Position numbers and translations under genes: made by a program. The notes below the pieces were generated by a model. It saw only the letters and a program-made list of their open reading frames with translations, did no database searches and had not been told where the DNA came from. This document shows positions 1 through 8,171 of a stretch of 48,366 nt of DNA, piece after piece; position 1 is the stretch's first letter, and each line of letters opens with the position of its first letter. Source of the DNA: Longimicrobiaceae bacterium. GTDB taxonomy: Bacteria > Gemmatimonadota > Gemmatimonadetes > Longimicrobiales > Longimicrobiaceae. The DNA lies in contig JASLAX010000098.1 of NCBI GenBank assembly GCA_030146875.1, positions 1-48,366 on the forward strand, written 5' to 3'.

Positions 1-186
1 CCCCAGCCCGTGCCACCGCCGCAGCCACAGCCGCTGCCGCCGGCGCCCACGTCGCCGCAGTACCCGGACACGATCCGCATCCCGGCCACGCCGCCCGCGG
101 AGCCGCTCCCGCTGCCCCTGCCCCCGCCGCCCACGTCCCGCCTGCCGGGAACGCCGGCGGGAGCGCCGCCGGGCGGATTGGAGTAG
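1..186 (+). CDS. C-terminal end of a proline-rich protein (partial)
   Basis: The frame is open from the left edge to a TAG at 184-186 and encodes 61 residues rich in Pro, Gln and Ala, with runs such as PPPQPQPLPP near its start and an end in GGLE. Such tails are common on the periplasmic or C-terminal side of high-GC envelope proteins. The domain that would identify the gene lies outside the window, so no function can be given. The next gene follows after 76 bp with its own ribosome binding site. Confidence 0.6.
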   Translation, partial: PQPVPPPQPQPLPPAPTSPQYPDTIRIPATPPAEPLPLPLPPPPTSRLPGTPAGAPPGGLE

Positions 187-262
187 GCGGGTACGACGGG
201 TGCACCACGGAGGCGCCACCCCGGCCGCGCGGCCGGGCCCACGCGAGCGTAAGGAGAGCGGG

Positions 263-586
263 ATGAAGGAGCTGCAGTCGCAGAACGACGTCGAGGCCGT
301 GTTCCAGGAGGAGACGGCGATCCTCTTCAAGCACAGCACGCGCTGCCCCATCAGCGCTGCGGCGCACCGGGAGATGGACGTGTTCCTGGAGCGGACCCCG
401 GACGCGCCCGTCTACCTGCTGGACGTGAACGAGATGCGCGACGCCTCGCAGGGGGTAGCCCAGCGCACGGGGATCGAGCACGAGTCGCCGCAGGTGATCC
501 TGCTGCGCCAGGGGCGCCCCGCCTGGCACGCCTCGCGGTTCGAGGTGAAGGCGGACGCGCTGGCGGAGGCCGCCCGGACGCCCTAG
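263..586 (+). CDS. YtxJ-like thioredoxin-fold protein (DUF2847)
   Basis: This encodes a 107-residue cytosolic protein of the YtxJ/DUF2847 family, a monothiol thioredoxin-fold group linked by family annotation to the bacillithiol redox system of Firmicutes and Bacteroidetes-like bacteria. The N-terminal strand-loop reads FKHSTRCPIS with a single candidate redox cysteine, C28. The second half holds the family-typical GIEHESPQVILL segment followed by GRPAWHAS. The ATG at 263 was chosen because AAGGAGAG sits 5 nt upstream; an in-frame ATG at 200 lacks such a site. The length fits the family. The family assignment is from motif recognition; the bacillithiol role is inferred. Confidence 0.8.
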   Translation: MKELQSQNDVEAVFQEETAILFKHSTRCPISAAAHREMDVFLERTPDAPVYLLDVNEMRDASQGVAQRTGIEHESPQVILLRQGRPAWHASRFEVKADALAEAARTP

Positions 587-807
587 CATCGGGAGGCGCC
601 GCTCCGTCCCCCTCCGCGTCCCCTGGGGAGCGGTGCACGCCCCGACGCCGCACGACGGCGACCTGCGCCCCGGCGGAGATGGGCGACGCGCCGCCGCCCT
701 GGCCGGCCTCTTCCGCGGGACGATGGCCGCCGCGGGCTCCGCCGTGGTGGAGAGCGGGATCCGACCCTCCGACGGCTGACGTCCTCCCCTTCCCGATCCG
801 GCCCACG

Positions 808-1866
808 ATGCCCGAACCCTTCCTGCTCTACGGCGCCAACGGCTACACCGGCCGGCTCGTCGCACGCCTGGCGGCGGAGCGCGGCCACCGCCCCGTGCTG
901 GCCGGCCGCAACGGCGCGGAGGTGGGCACGCTGGCGGCGGAGCTGGGGCTGCCGCACCGGGCGCTGGGGCTGGACGACCCCGCCGCGCTCGACGCGGCGC
1001 TGAAGGACGTGCCGGCGGTGCTGCACTGCGCCGGGCCGTTCGGGCGGACGTCCCGGCCGATGGCGGACGCCTGCATCCGCACCGGGACGCACTACCTGGA
1101 CGTGACCGGCGAGCTGGAGGTGTTCGAGGCGCTGGCCGCGCGCGGCCGCGAGGCGGAGCGGGCGGGGACCATGCTGCTCCCGGGCGTGGGGTTCGACGTG
1201 GTGCCCTCCGACTGCCTGGCCGCGCACCTCAAGCGCCGCCTGCCCACGGCCACGCGCCTCACCCTGGCGTTCCAGCCGGTGGGGGGCGGCGTCTCGCGAG
1301 GCACCGCGACCACCATGGTGGAGAACGCCGGGCGCGGCGGGGCCGTGCGCCGCGGGGGCAGGATCGTTCCCGTGCCGCCGGCGTACCGCAGCCGCGAGGT
1401 GGACTTCGGGCGCGGGCCGGTGCAGGTGACGACGATCCCCTGGGGCGACGTCTCCACCGCCTGGCACAGCACGGGGATCGGCGACGTGGAGGTGTACACG
1501 CGCATCGCCCCGGCCATGCGGCGCCTTCTGGCGCTTTCGGGGTACGTGAAGGGCGTGGTCTCCTCCGCACCGGTGCAGGGCTTCCTCAAAGGGCGCATCC
1601 GGCGCCTGCCGGCGGGCCCGACCGACGAGCAGCGCGCGCGCGGGCTCTCCCTTCTCTGGGGAGAGGTGGAGGACGCCCACGGGCGCCGCGCCGTCTCGCG
1701 CCTGCGCGGGCCGGAGGGGTACACGCTGACGGCGCTGGCGGCGCTCCGCGCGATGGAGCGCGTGCTGGACGGCGGCGCGCAGCCCGGCTTCCGCACCCCC
1801 TCGCTGGCCTTCGGGGCGGACTTCGTGCTGGAGGTCCCCGGCGTGGAGCGCGAGGACCTTCCCTGA
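808..1866 (+). CDS. saccharopine dehydrogenase-family NAD(P)-binding oxidoreductase
   Basis: The 352-residue product has a Rossmann nucleotide-binding motif at its extreme N-terminus (GANGYTG, residues 9-15), followed by AGRN, CAGPFG and the YLDVTGE segment near residue 98. These are hallmarks of the saccharopine dehydrogenase-like / trans-acting enoyl reductase group. Members of this group include enoyl reductases that act with polyketide synthases, and many of unknown substrate. The ATG at 808 places the Rossmann motif at the usual distance from the start; the 221 bp before it show no convincing coding signal. It appears to be a single gene. The substrate cannot be deduced. Confidence 0.85.
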   Translation: MPEPFLLYGANGYTGRLVARLAAERGHRPVLAGRNGAEVGTLAAELGLPHRALGLDDPAALDAALKDVPAVLHCAGPFGRTSRPMADACIRTGTHYLDVTGELEVFEALAARGREAERAGTMLLPGVGFDVVPSDCLAAHLKRRLPTATRLTLAFQPVGGGVSRGTATTMVENAGRGGAVRRGGRIVPVPPAYRSREVDFGRGPVQVTTIPWGDVSTAWHSTGIGDVEVYTRIAPAMRRLLALSGYVKGVVSSAPVQGFLKGRIRRLPAGPTDEQRARGLSLLWGEVEDAHGRRAVSRLRGPEGYTLTALAALRAMERVLDGGAQPGFRTPSLAFGADFVLEVPGVEREDLP

Positions 1867-1871
1867 CCCGC

Positions 1872-1898
1872 GCCGGGGGCGCTGCCCGGCGCCCCGGC
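1872..1898 (+). terminator. GC-rich hairpin after the oxidoreductase gene
   Basis: A stem of about ten base pairs with one bulged G (GCCGGGG arm against CCCCGGC) begins 5 nt after the stop codon at 1866. There is no clear T-tract, so it may be a 3'-end hairpin rather than a full intrinsic terminator. Confidence 0.35.
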
Positions 1899-1984
1899 CT
1901 TGGCGCAAGCGCTTCGCGCCGTTACCGTTCGTCTGCTCCGCCCGCGCGTTCGCGCGGCCCCGCACGCGACCCCGCGACCCCCCC

Positions 1985-3538
1985 ATGGCAGGCTTCGAGT
2001 CCCTCCTGGCCGGACGCACCCTCTGCGACCGCTACCGCATCGACGCGCTGATCGGGCGCGGGGGGATGGGCGTGGTGTACCGCGCCACCGACCTTCGCCT
2101 GGGGCGCGAGGTGGCGGTGAAGGTCATCACGCACGCGGGCGGGGCGCCGCGGGCGGAGCTCCGCGCGCGCTTCCAGCGCGAGGCGCGCGCCGCGGCCCGC
2201 ATCCACCATCCCAACGTGGTCACCATCCACGACTTCGGGACGGACGCGGAGCTGGACCTGGACTTCCTGGTGATGGGGCTGCTGCGGGGCGAGGACCTGG
2301 CCACCCGCATGGCGCGCGAGGCCCCGCTGCCGGCGGACGAGGCGCTCGTGATCCTGCGCGGCGCCGCGCGCGGGGTGGCCGCCGGCCACCGCGCCGGGAT
2401 GGTGCACCGCGACGTGAAGCCGGGGAACCTCTTCCTCTGCGACGGCGGGGACGAGGGCGAGACGCAGGTGCGCGTGCTGGACTTCGGGATCGTGCAGCTC
2501 GCGGCGGCCGACGACGACACCGTCACCCACTACACCCGCGCCGGCGGGGCCCCGCTCTCGCCCGCCTACGCCGCGCCCGAGCAGCTCCGCGGCGAGGGGT
2601 GCCTGGGCCCGCCGTGCGACGTGTACGCCCTGGGCGCCATCGCCTACGAGCTGCTCTCCGGCCGCCGCCCCTTCGCCGACGCCGCCGGCCGCGCGACGGG
2701 CGACCCGCTCCCCTCCGCGGCCGGCCTGGGAGTTCCCGAGGGGGTGGCGGAGGTGATCCTGCGCACGCTGGCGCACGACCCGGCGGACCGCTTCCCCCAC
2801 GCCGGCGCCCTGCTGGCCGCGATCCACGCCGCGCTCGCCGGGGAGACGGGCTTCCTGCCGCCGCGCCGCGTCGTCGCGCCCGTCCCGGCGGCGGCGGACG
2901 TCACCCGGCTGGCGCCCGCCGCCGTCCCCGCGGCGGCCACGGAGATGGCGACGGCGCGCCTGCTCCCCTGCCCGGAGTGCGAGCGGCCGGTCTCCCCCCG
3001 CGCACTGGCCTGCCCCGGCTGCGGCTCGCCGCTGGCGGCCGCGGCGGCGGCGCCGGTACGGGGGAGGGGACGCCGGGTCGCGGCCTTCGCGGGAGGCTTC
3101 GCCGCGACCGCCGCGGCGGTCGCGGCGGCGTTCTTCCTCCTTCCCCCGCCCGAGACGCCGGCGTCCACCGTGCGCACGATCCGCGACCTTCCCGCGGTCG
3201 TCGTCGCGGTGCCCGAGAAGCCCCGCGTGGCGGAGTGGGTGGTGGACGACGTGTCGACCGACGGCGGGTGCGGCTCGCTCTTCGACGCCTGCATCCGCGT
3301 CCGCTGCACCATCGCCAACACCGGCGAGGCCGCGGGGATGGCGAAGGTCACGGCCCACCTGGTGGGCACCGAGGACCTGCGCCGCACCGAGGCCGTGCGC
3401 CTCTCCCCCGGGCAGCGCGAGCAGCTCACCTTCCACTTCCGCGAGGTGGAGTACGGCGAGTCGTACGACCGCGCCACCTGCACCCCTCGCGACCTGGCGG
3501 AGGGCGACCGTCCCTCGCCGCCCGATCCTCCCGTCTGA
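1985..3538 (+). CDS. membrane-anchored Ser/Thr protein kinase (PknB-like) with zinc ribbon
   Basis: This 517-residue Hanks-type kinase begins with a glycine-rich loop (GRGGMGVVYRA from about residue 24) and the ATP-binding lysine in EVAVKV. HRDVKPGN has the catalytic Asp at D143, and the DFG motif starts at D166. The activation segment ends in APEQ. After the kinase domain come two CxxC pairs (CPEC at about 329 and CPGCG at about 347) forming a zinc ribbon. A single hydrophobic segment at about 363-382 follows, then a predicted extracytoplasmic tail of about 130 residues with several cysteines. The arrangement suggests a sensor kinase whose outer domain detects an envelope or redox cue. The ligand and targets are unknown. 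Confidence 0.93.
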   Translation: MAGFESLLAGRTLCDRYRIDALIGRGGMGVVYRATDLRLGREVAVKVITHAGGAPRAELRARFQREARAAARIHHPNVVTIHDFGTDAELDLDFLVMGLLRGEDLATRMAREAPLPADEALVILRGAARGVAAGHRAGMVHRDVKPGNLFLCDGGDEGETQVRVLDFGIVQLAAADDDTVTHYTRAGGAPLSPAYAAPEQLRGEGCLGPPCDVYALGAIAYELLSGRRPFADAAGRATGDPLPSAAGLGVPEGVAEVILRTLAHDPADRFPHAGALLAAIHAALAGETGFLPPRRVVAPVPAAADVTRLAPAAVPAAATEMATARLLPCPECERPVSPRALACPGCGSPLAAAAAAPVRGRGRRVAAFAGGFAATAAAVAAAFFLLPPPETPASTVRTIRDLPAVVVAVPEKPRVAEWVVDDVSTDGGCGSLFDACIRVRCTIANTGEAAGMAKVTAHLVGTEDLRRTEAVRLSPGQREQLTFHFREVEYGESYDRATCTPRDLAEGDRPSPPDPPV

Positions 3539-3589
3539 GCGGACGCCCCCCGTCCGCCGCATCGATCCACCCCCGCTCTCGTCCGACCC

Positions 3590-4303
3590 ATGCGACACCG
3601 TGCCCTGCTGGCCCTGGCGCTCCTCGCCTCCGCCCCCGCGTGCGCCACCGCGCGCATGGCCGTTCCAGCCGAGCTCTCCGACGCCCCCGAACTGGCCGTG
3701 CAGGGCCGCCAGGGCTGGCGGATCCGGCAGACGCTGCGCTTCGGCGACTACGCGGCCGGCGCCATCTCGCGCTCCTCCACGCGCACCGAGTCCGACCCCC
3801 GCGTGCTGGGGAGCCGCGAGCGCGCCCGGCAGCGGTACCACTTCCGCTTCCGGGAGGGCGAGACGGAGCTGTGGCGGGTGGAGTGCGCCAATCGCGCCGG
3901 CGTCTCCCGCTCGCGGCTGCCCGTGGTGGGCGAGGTGACGCACGGCGACACCGCCTCGCTGGAGTGCACGCTCGCGCGCGCGGGCGAGGGGACGGAGGTG
4001 TGGCGGCTGGCGCTGGGGGCCGGGCGCGGCGGGGAGGAGATGCGCGGCACGCTCTCCGGCCAGGCGGGGCGCTACGAGCTGGCGCCCACGGCCGGGCTGC
4101 AGGGGTCGCGCTTCCAGGGTGGGGACGAGACGGGGTACGTGTTCCTGGACGGCGGCCGCCCCGCCGCCGCGGTGGACGTGCTGGGGAACGGCCGCGTGCG
4201 CCTGTCCCCCGCGCTGGATGCGGACCGGCGCGGGCTCCTCGCCGCCGCGGCCGCGGCGATCCTGCTGCGCGACGAGCTGGAGGAGGACATCGACCGCGGC
4301 TAG
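3590..4303 (+). CDS. secreted protein of unknown function
   Basis: The 237-residue product starts with a signal peptide (MRHRALLALALLASAPAC). Cys18 could be a lipidation site, but Pro at -2 makes the lipobox weak. The rest is Arg/Glu/Gly-rich with alternating hydrophobic residues, suggesting a beta-rich periplasmic domain, and it ends in an acidic helix (DELEEDIDRG). No family was recognised. It lies 51 bp after the kinase gene on the same strand, so it may be co-transcribed and could be a partner of the kinase's outer domain; that is only a guess from position. Confidence 0.7.
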   Translation: MRHRALLALALLASAPACATARMAVPAELSDAPELAVQGRQGWRIRQTLRFGDYAAGAISRSSTRTESDPRVLGSRERARQRYHFRFREGETELWRVECANRAGVSRSRLPVVGEVTHGDTASLECTLARAGEGTEVWRLALGAGRGGEEMRGTLSGQAGRYELAPTAGLQGSRFQGGDETGYVFLDGGRPAAAVDVLGNGRVRLSPALDADRRGLLAAAAAAILLRDELEEDIDRG

Positions 4304-4977
4304 GCTCCGCCCGCGTCCCCCGCCGGGGTCGCCCGCGCCGTGACCTGCGGCGCGGGCGTCTCCGCGTGCGGGCACGTCGCGTTCCCCGGCCCGTCGCTGG
4401 CGAGCGGCCCCAGCGCGGCCGAGACGAAGACCTGGAAGGCGAACTCCGGCACGTTCCCGTTCACGCGCCATCGCCACACGACGGCCTCGGAGACGGCGCC
4501 CGGCGCCAGGACGCCGGGGTAGGAGACGTACTCCTGCTCGGCCGCCGTGAAGGTCCCCGTGCGGGTCCCCACGGGCTGGACGGTACCCGTGGGGGAGGAG
4601 GGCGGCAGGTGGTAGAAGACGTCGATGCCGCGCCGATCGACCCCCATCTCGCGGGGGAGGAGGTTCTTGAGCGTGACGGAGGCCTGGATCTCCGTGCCGC
4701 CCTGCGCGTCGACCGCCTGCAGCCACTCCGCCTGCAGGCAGACGTCGGTCCCCTGGCCGCCCACCACGTCCCCACGAACGGCGGACGTGGGTCCGCCGGC
4801 TTCTCCGGAAGGCCCGCAGGCGATCCCCATCCCGATCACGGAGACCGTGCACGAGAGCCGGGCCACCGGCCGCGGCCCGGGCGGGGTGGACGTGGTCGCG
4901 TCGGCGCAGGCGGCCACGACGCCCGCGGCGAGCACGGCGAGGGAGCGAACGCGGCGGCGGAGCGGGAACGACGGCAT
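4300..4977 (-). CDS. lipoprotein of unknown function
   Basis: The product is 225 residues from the ATG at 4977. The N-terminus is a lipoprotein signal (basic start, hydrophobic core, VVAAC lipobox), followed by a Thr/Pro-rich linker. The mature part looks like an immunoglobulin-like beta sandwich: it has an EIQASVTLKN strand, a DVFYHLPP turn and a VWRWRVNGN strand. A frame-consistent upstream GTG/ATG extension exists but would bury the signal peptide, so the shorter start is preferred. It is convergent with the upstream plus-strand gene, and the two stop regions overlap by 4 bp. Function unknown. Confidence 0.7.
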   Translation of the reverse strand: MPSFPLRRRVRSLAVLAAGVVAACADATTSTPPGPRPVARLSCTVSVIGMGIACGPSGEAGGPTSAVRGDVVGGQGTDVCLQAEWLQAVDAQGGTEIQASVTLKNLLPREMGVDRRGIDVFYHLPPSSPTGTVQPVGTRTGTFTAAEQEYVSYPGVLAPGAVSEAVVWRWRVNGNVPEFAFQVFVSAALGPLASDGPGNATCPHAETPAPQVTARATPAGDAGGA

Positions 4978-5126
4978 GGGCGCACCTGCGGACGGAGGGG
5001 CGGACGGGGACCCTCCCCGCCGGCACTCCCGGGAACGCCCCGGCGGCACCGGAGCCATTGACGTCCCCCGGCCCCGCGGCTACCCTGCGCGTCCGCCGCC
5101 GCACCTCCCCCTCCTCCGCTCCGCCC

Positions 5127-5660
5127 ATGCGCCCCCACCCCCTCCTCCGCATCCCGCGCGGCCTACCCCGCGTCGCCGTCCTCCTGCTGCTGCTCGCCGG
5201 CACCGTGGTCACCGCCCGGATCACGAACGCGCCCGCGTTGCGCACGGACGCCGCGCCCGCCGGTATCCTCTCCCTGGAGCTGGCGGGGACGTCCGCGAGG
5301 GCGCAGGCCGTCGTGTCCGACTGGCGGGGCGGAGGGCTGATCGGGGAGGCGCGCCGCCACGTCCGGACCGACTACCCGTTCATCCTCTTCTACTCCACCT
5401 GCCTGGCGCTCGCCTGCGCCTGGACGGGCGAAGCCGCGCGGTGGGAGCGCGCGGGGAACGCGCTCGCGTGGGGCGCGTGGGCGGCGGGCGTGTTCGACGT
5501 GCTGGAGAACCTGGCGATGGGACCCATGCTCGGCGGCACGACGTCCGCGCCCTGGCCGCAGCTCGCCCTCGCGGCGTCGGCGCCGAAGTGGATCCTGGTG
5601 ACCGCCGGATTCGTATTCGTGGTGGTGGCCGCCGGCCGGGCGCTGCTTCGCCGACGGTGA
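5127..5660 (+). CDS. small integral membrane protein of unknown function
   Basis: The 177-residue product has about four hydrophobic helices: one at the N-terminus (VAVLLLLLAGTVV), one around FILFYSTCLALACAW, one around LAWGAWAAGVFDVLENLAMG, and a last one near WILVTAGFVFVVVAAG, ending in a basic RRR tail. The VFDxLEN segment in a membrane helix recurs in uncharacterised bacterial inner-membrane proteins. The ATG at 5127 was chosen over the one at 5058 because the extra residues are hydrophilic, low in complexity and fall in the promoter region of the divergent lipoprotein gene. No function is claimed. Confidence 0.7.
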   Translation: MRPHPLLRIPRGLPRVAVLLLLLAGTVVTARITNAPALRTDAAPAGILSLELAGTSARAQAVVSDWRGGGLIGEARRHVRTDYPFILFYSTCLALACAWTGEAARWERAGNALAWGAWAAGVFDVLENLAMGPMLGGTTSAPWPQLALAASAPKWILVTAGFVFVVVAAGRALLRRR

Positions 5661-5716
5661 GATGCGGGCGGAGCGAGGGGTGTCGGGGGCATGGCGACAT
5701 CAGCCGGCGCCGCGGG

Positions 5717-5960
5717 ACCCCTCTCCCACGAGGGGAGAGGGGTGCACGACGGGCGACGATCGCGCGCGGCGCTTCGTCCGCGGCCGGGGGTGTGAAACCC
5801 CGGCTAAGAACGGCAAACGTCCCTCTGGGACGAACGGTGCGGCTCCCCGGATACACGTTTCGTGGACGGACCTGCGGATCGCGCGGAAAGCCGGACAGTC
5901 CCGAAGGGGACTTCGTGTCGTTGTTGCCGCGGTTTGAACCGCCGGCAACGGGGCGGCGCC
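5717..5960. repeat. cluster of four or five dispersed hairpin repeats (copy 1)
   Basis: The 403-bp gap between 5660 and 6064 holds no supported gene. Inside it are successive short inverted repeats: CCTCTCCC/GGGGAGAGG (from 5717), GGGG-tgtgaaa-CCCC (5784 on) followed by GGCTAAGAAC, GTCCC-tct-GGGAC (about 5815), AGTCCCGAAGGGGACTT (5897-5913), and GCGGTT-TG-AACCGC (5929-5942) flanked by TTGCC/GGCAA. The same order and partly the same bases recur at 39818-40095, so this is a dispersed non-coding repeat family of the genome rather than a chance hairpin. Its role (transcript end, nucleoid, RNA processing) is unknown. Confidence 0.7.
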
Positions 5961-6063
5961 GGCTGAGACCCACCTGGTGAGGACAACGACGGGGCGGAGA
6001 CCACTGCGGTCCCCGCCCCTCTCTCGTTGGCGTCTCAATCCGCTCAGAGATGGACGACGAGAC

Positions 6064-7278
6064 TCAGAACTTGAACGCCACCTTGATGCTGCCCGAGCCG
6101 CCCTTGTCCATCGCGGTCAGCAGCGCCTCGCGGAGCGACGTCACGGGGAAGGTGTGCGTGAGCAGCGGTCCCAGCGGCGCGCGCCCGTCCGCCACCATCT
6201 CCGCCGCCTCGCGGAAGGCGGACGGCGCGGGGGAGCCGTGCGCGTGAGCGCCGTAGCAGAGCGACCCGCGGATGGTGAGCTCCTTCAGCCAGACCGGCGT
6301 CCAGTCGATCCCCGGCAGCGCCGTCGCGTTCCCCAGCAGCACGATGGTGCCGCCCTGCCGCGTGAAGCGCAGCGCGTCCTCCACGCCGCGCGAGCCGCCC
6401 ACGCACACGAACGTCGAGTCGAAGCCTCCCACGGCGATCCGCTTGCCGATGATGGGCTTGACCAGCCGCGCCCCGCTCGCCTCGGCCAGCGCCTCCATCG
6501 GGTTCCCGCCACGCACGATGCGCTCGGCCCCCAGGCGCTCCGCCTGCTCCCCCTGGAAGGCGTGCCGCGCCACCACCGTCACCCGTGCCCGCGGCGCCAG
6601 CGCCTTGATGGCCGCCACCGTGACCAGGCCGATGGCCCCGGAGCCGATCACCAGCACCTTCGACCCGTCCGCCGGCAGGTTGTTGCGCACCGCGTGCACC
6701 GAGCAGGCGAGCGGCTCCACCAGCACCGCCTCCTCGTCCTTCATCGCCTCGGGAACGCGGACGAGCTGGGACTCGTGGGCCACGAACTCCTCGCCCCAGC
6801 TCCCGCCCAGCCCCTGCGTGGTCCCGATCAGCATCCCGGGCGCCACGTCGCCGTCCGTGAAGTGGCCGCAGCGCGAGTGGGCGCCCTCCGCGCAGTTCGG
6901 GCAGACGGGGGAGATGCCGCGCGGCTCGCAGCAGAGCAGCGGGTTCGCCACCACGCGGTCGCCGCGCGACCAGCCGCGGACGGCGCGGCCGACCTCCACG
7001 ACGTCCCCCACGTTCTCGTGCCCGGGGACGAACGGGAACGACGAGAACGGAGAGGTGGACGGCGAGGCGGAGAGGGTGACGATGGACAGGTCGCTCCCGC
7101 AGATGCCGCCCATGCGCGTGCGGATGCGCACCCAGCGGTCGCCGGGCAGGTCCGGCACCGGCATCTCCGCCAGGCGCGTGCAGGCGTGCGGCCCCACCCA
7201 CAGTCGGTCGCTCACCCGGCCGGCGGCGGCCGTCGCCAGGTAGGTGGGGATGGGGGCGGCGAAGCGGACGGCCCTCAC
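6064..7278 (-). CDS. zinc-dependent alcohol dehydrogenase (MDR family)
   Basis: The 404-residue medium-chain dehydrogenase/reductase has the catalytic zinc ligand segment GGICGSD (C60) and PGHE (His-Glu at 87-88). A structural-zinc-like cysteine cluster (CPNC 126-129, C137) is followed by a Rossmann motif GSGAIG at 212-217. It is the last gene of a four-gene minus-strand operon; its ATG overlaps the TGA of the lipid kinase gene by 4 bp. Given its neighbours (alpha-oxoamine synthase, lipid kinase), a plausible role is NAD(P)H-dependent reduction of the keto-lipid made by the first enzyme. That role is inferred, because known sphingolipid ketoreductases are SDR enzymes. Fold assignment is firm, substrate open. 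Confidence 0.9.
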   Translation of the reverse strand: MRAVRFAAPIPTYLATAAAGRVSDRLWVGPHACTRLAEMPVPDLPGDRWVRIRTRMGGICGSDLSIVTLSASPSTSPFSSFPFVPGHENVGDVVEVGRAVRGWSRGDRVVANPLLCCEPRGISPVCPNCAEGAHSRCGHFTDGDVAPGMLIGTTQGLGGSWGEEFVAHESQLVRVPEAMKDEEAVLVEPLACSVHAVRNNLPADGSKVLVIGSGAIGLVTVAAIKALAPRARVTVVARHAFQGEQAERLGAERIVRGGNPMEALAEASGARLVKPIIGKRIAVGGFDSTFVCVGGSRGVEDALRFTRQGGTIVLLGNATALPGIDWTPVWLKELTIRGSLCYGAHAHGSPAPSAFREAAEMVADGRAPLGPLLTHTFPVTSLREALLTAMDKGGSGSIKVAFKF

Positions 7279-8171
7279 AGCGCCTCCGTCACCACCCGCA
7301 GCGCGCGGGGCACGCAGGTCACCTCCACCTCGGCCGACGACGCGCGGTTGTACTCGCCGTCCGTCTCGTACGCCGGCGGAGACGCGAATCGCAGGACGAA
7401 ACTGGCCGCCTTCTCCACCCGCACCTCCTTCGCGTCCACGTGGCGCCCCTTCCCGGCGGCGGCGAAGAGCGAGATGCGGCGCAGCGGCGAGGTGTCGAAG
7501 ATCGAGACCGCGTCCAGCATCCCGTCGGTGAGCGAGGCCCCGGGTGCGATCTGGAAGGTGCCGCCGAAATTGCGGGCGTTGGCCACGATCAGCATCAGGT
7601 GCCGCGTGGCCGCGCGCCGCTCCGCGGGCGTGGCGATCTCGATCTCCACCCCGCGGTAGGTCAGGAGCTGGCGCAGGGCCGAGACCACGTAGACGGCGTT
7701 CCCCTTCAGCAGGGGGATGCGGCCCACGTCCTCCAGCACCGCCGTGTCGAAGCCGAAGCCGGAGACGTTCAGGAACCAGCGGTCCTCGATGCGCCCCACG
7801 TCCACCCGCGCGTCGGGGCCGTCGACCGCCAGGCGCGCCGTGGCGGCCACGTCGGTCGCGGGAGAGCCCGTCGTCTTGGCGAAGTCGTTCCCCGTCCCGG
7901 CCGAGAGCAGCGCCAGCCGCGCGTCCGACCCCGAGGCCAGGATGGCGCCGGCCACGTTGCTCCAGGTGCCGTCGCCGCCGGCGGCCACGAGGGTCCCGGC
8001 CCCCTCCTCCAGCGCGCGGCGGGCGATCTCGCGCTCCTCGCGGGGGGCGCCGGTGGTGCGGACGTCGGTCACGCCCACGGCGGCGAACGCCTCGCGCACC
8101 CGGGGCAGAATGCGCGAACCCCGCCCCCTTCCGGCGGCGGGGTTCACGATCACCACGACCTTTCCGCTCAT
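7275..8171 (-). CDS. diacylglycerol/long-chain-base kinase family lipid kinase
   Basis: This 298-residue DAGK-catalytic-domain protein (YegS/LCB5 superfamily) has NPAAGRG (10-16) at the nucleotide site, the signature GGDGT (65-69), GTGNDFA (92-98) and DGMLD (216-220). Family members phosphorylate diacylglycerol, sphingoid bases or ceramide at the inner membrane face. The gene overlaps its upstream neighbour (8168-8171) and downstream neighbour (7275-7278) by 4 bp each, so it is translationally coupled in the operon headed by the serine palmitoyltransferase-like gene. In that context a ceramide or long-chain-base kinase is as likely as a DAG kinase; sequence alone does not decide. Confidence 0.92.
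   Translation of the reverse strand: MSGKVVVIVNPAAGRGRGSRILPRVREAFAAVGVTDVRTTGAPREEREIARRALEEGAGTLVAAGGDGTWSNVAGAILASGSDARLALLSAGTGNDFAKTTGSPATDVAATARLAVDGPDARVDVGRIEDRWFLNVSGFGFDTAVLEDVGRIPLLKGNAVYVVSALRQLLTYRGVEIEIATPAERRAATRHLMLIVANARNFGGTFQIAPGASLTDGMLDAVSIFDTSPLRRISLFAAAGKGRHVDAKEVRVEKAASFVLRFASPPAYETDGEYNRASSAEVEVTCVPRALRVVTEAL

Noticed and set aside
1922..5245. Very long open frame on the minus strand (over 1100 codons) opposite the kinase and lipoprotein genes
   Set aside because: High-GC DNA leaves long stop-free antisense frames. The translation is low-complexity Arg/Gly/Ala without motifs, and the plus-strand kinase has unmistakable catalytic motifs.
5929..5942. GGTTTGAACC resembling a tRNA T-arm
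   Set aside because: It is part of the repeat hairpins and no cloverleaf or anticodon arm can be folded around it.
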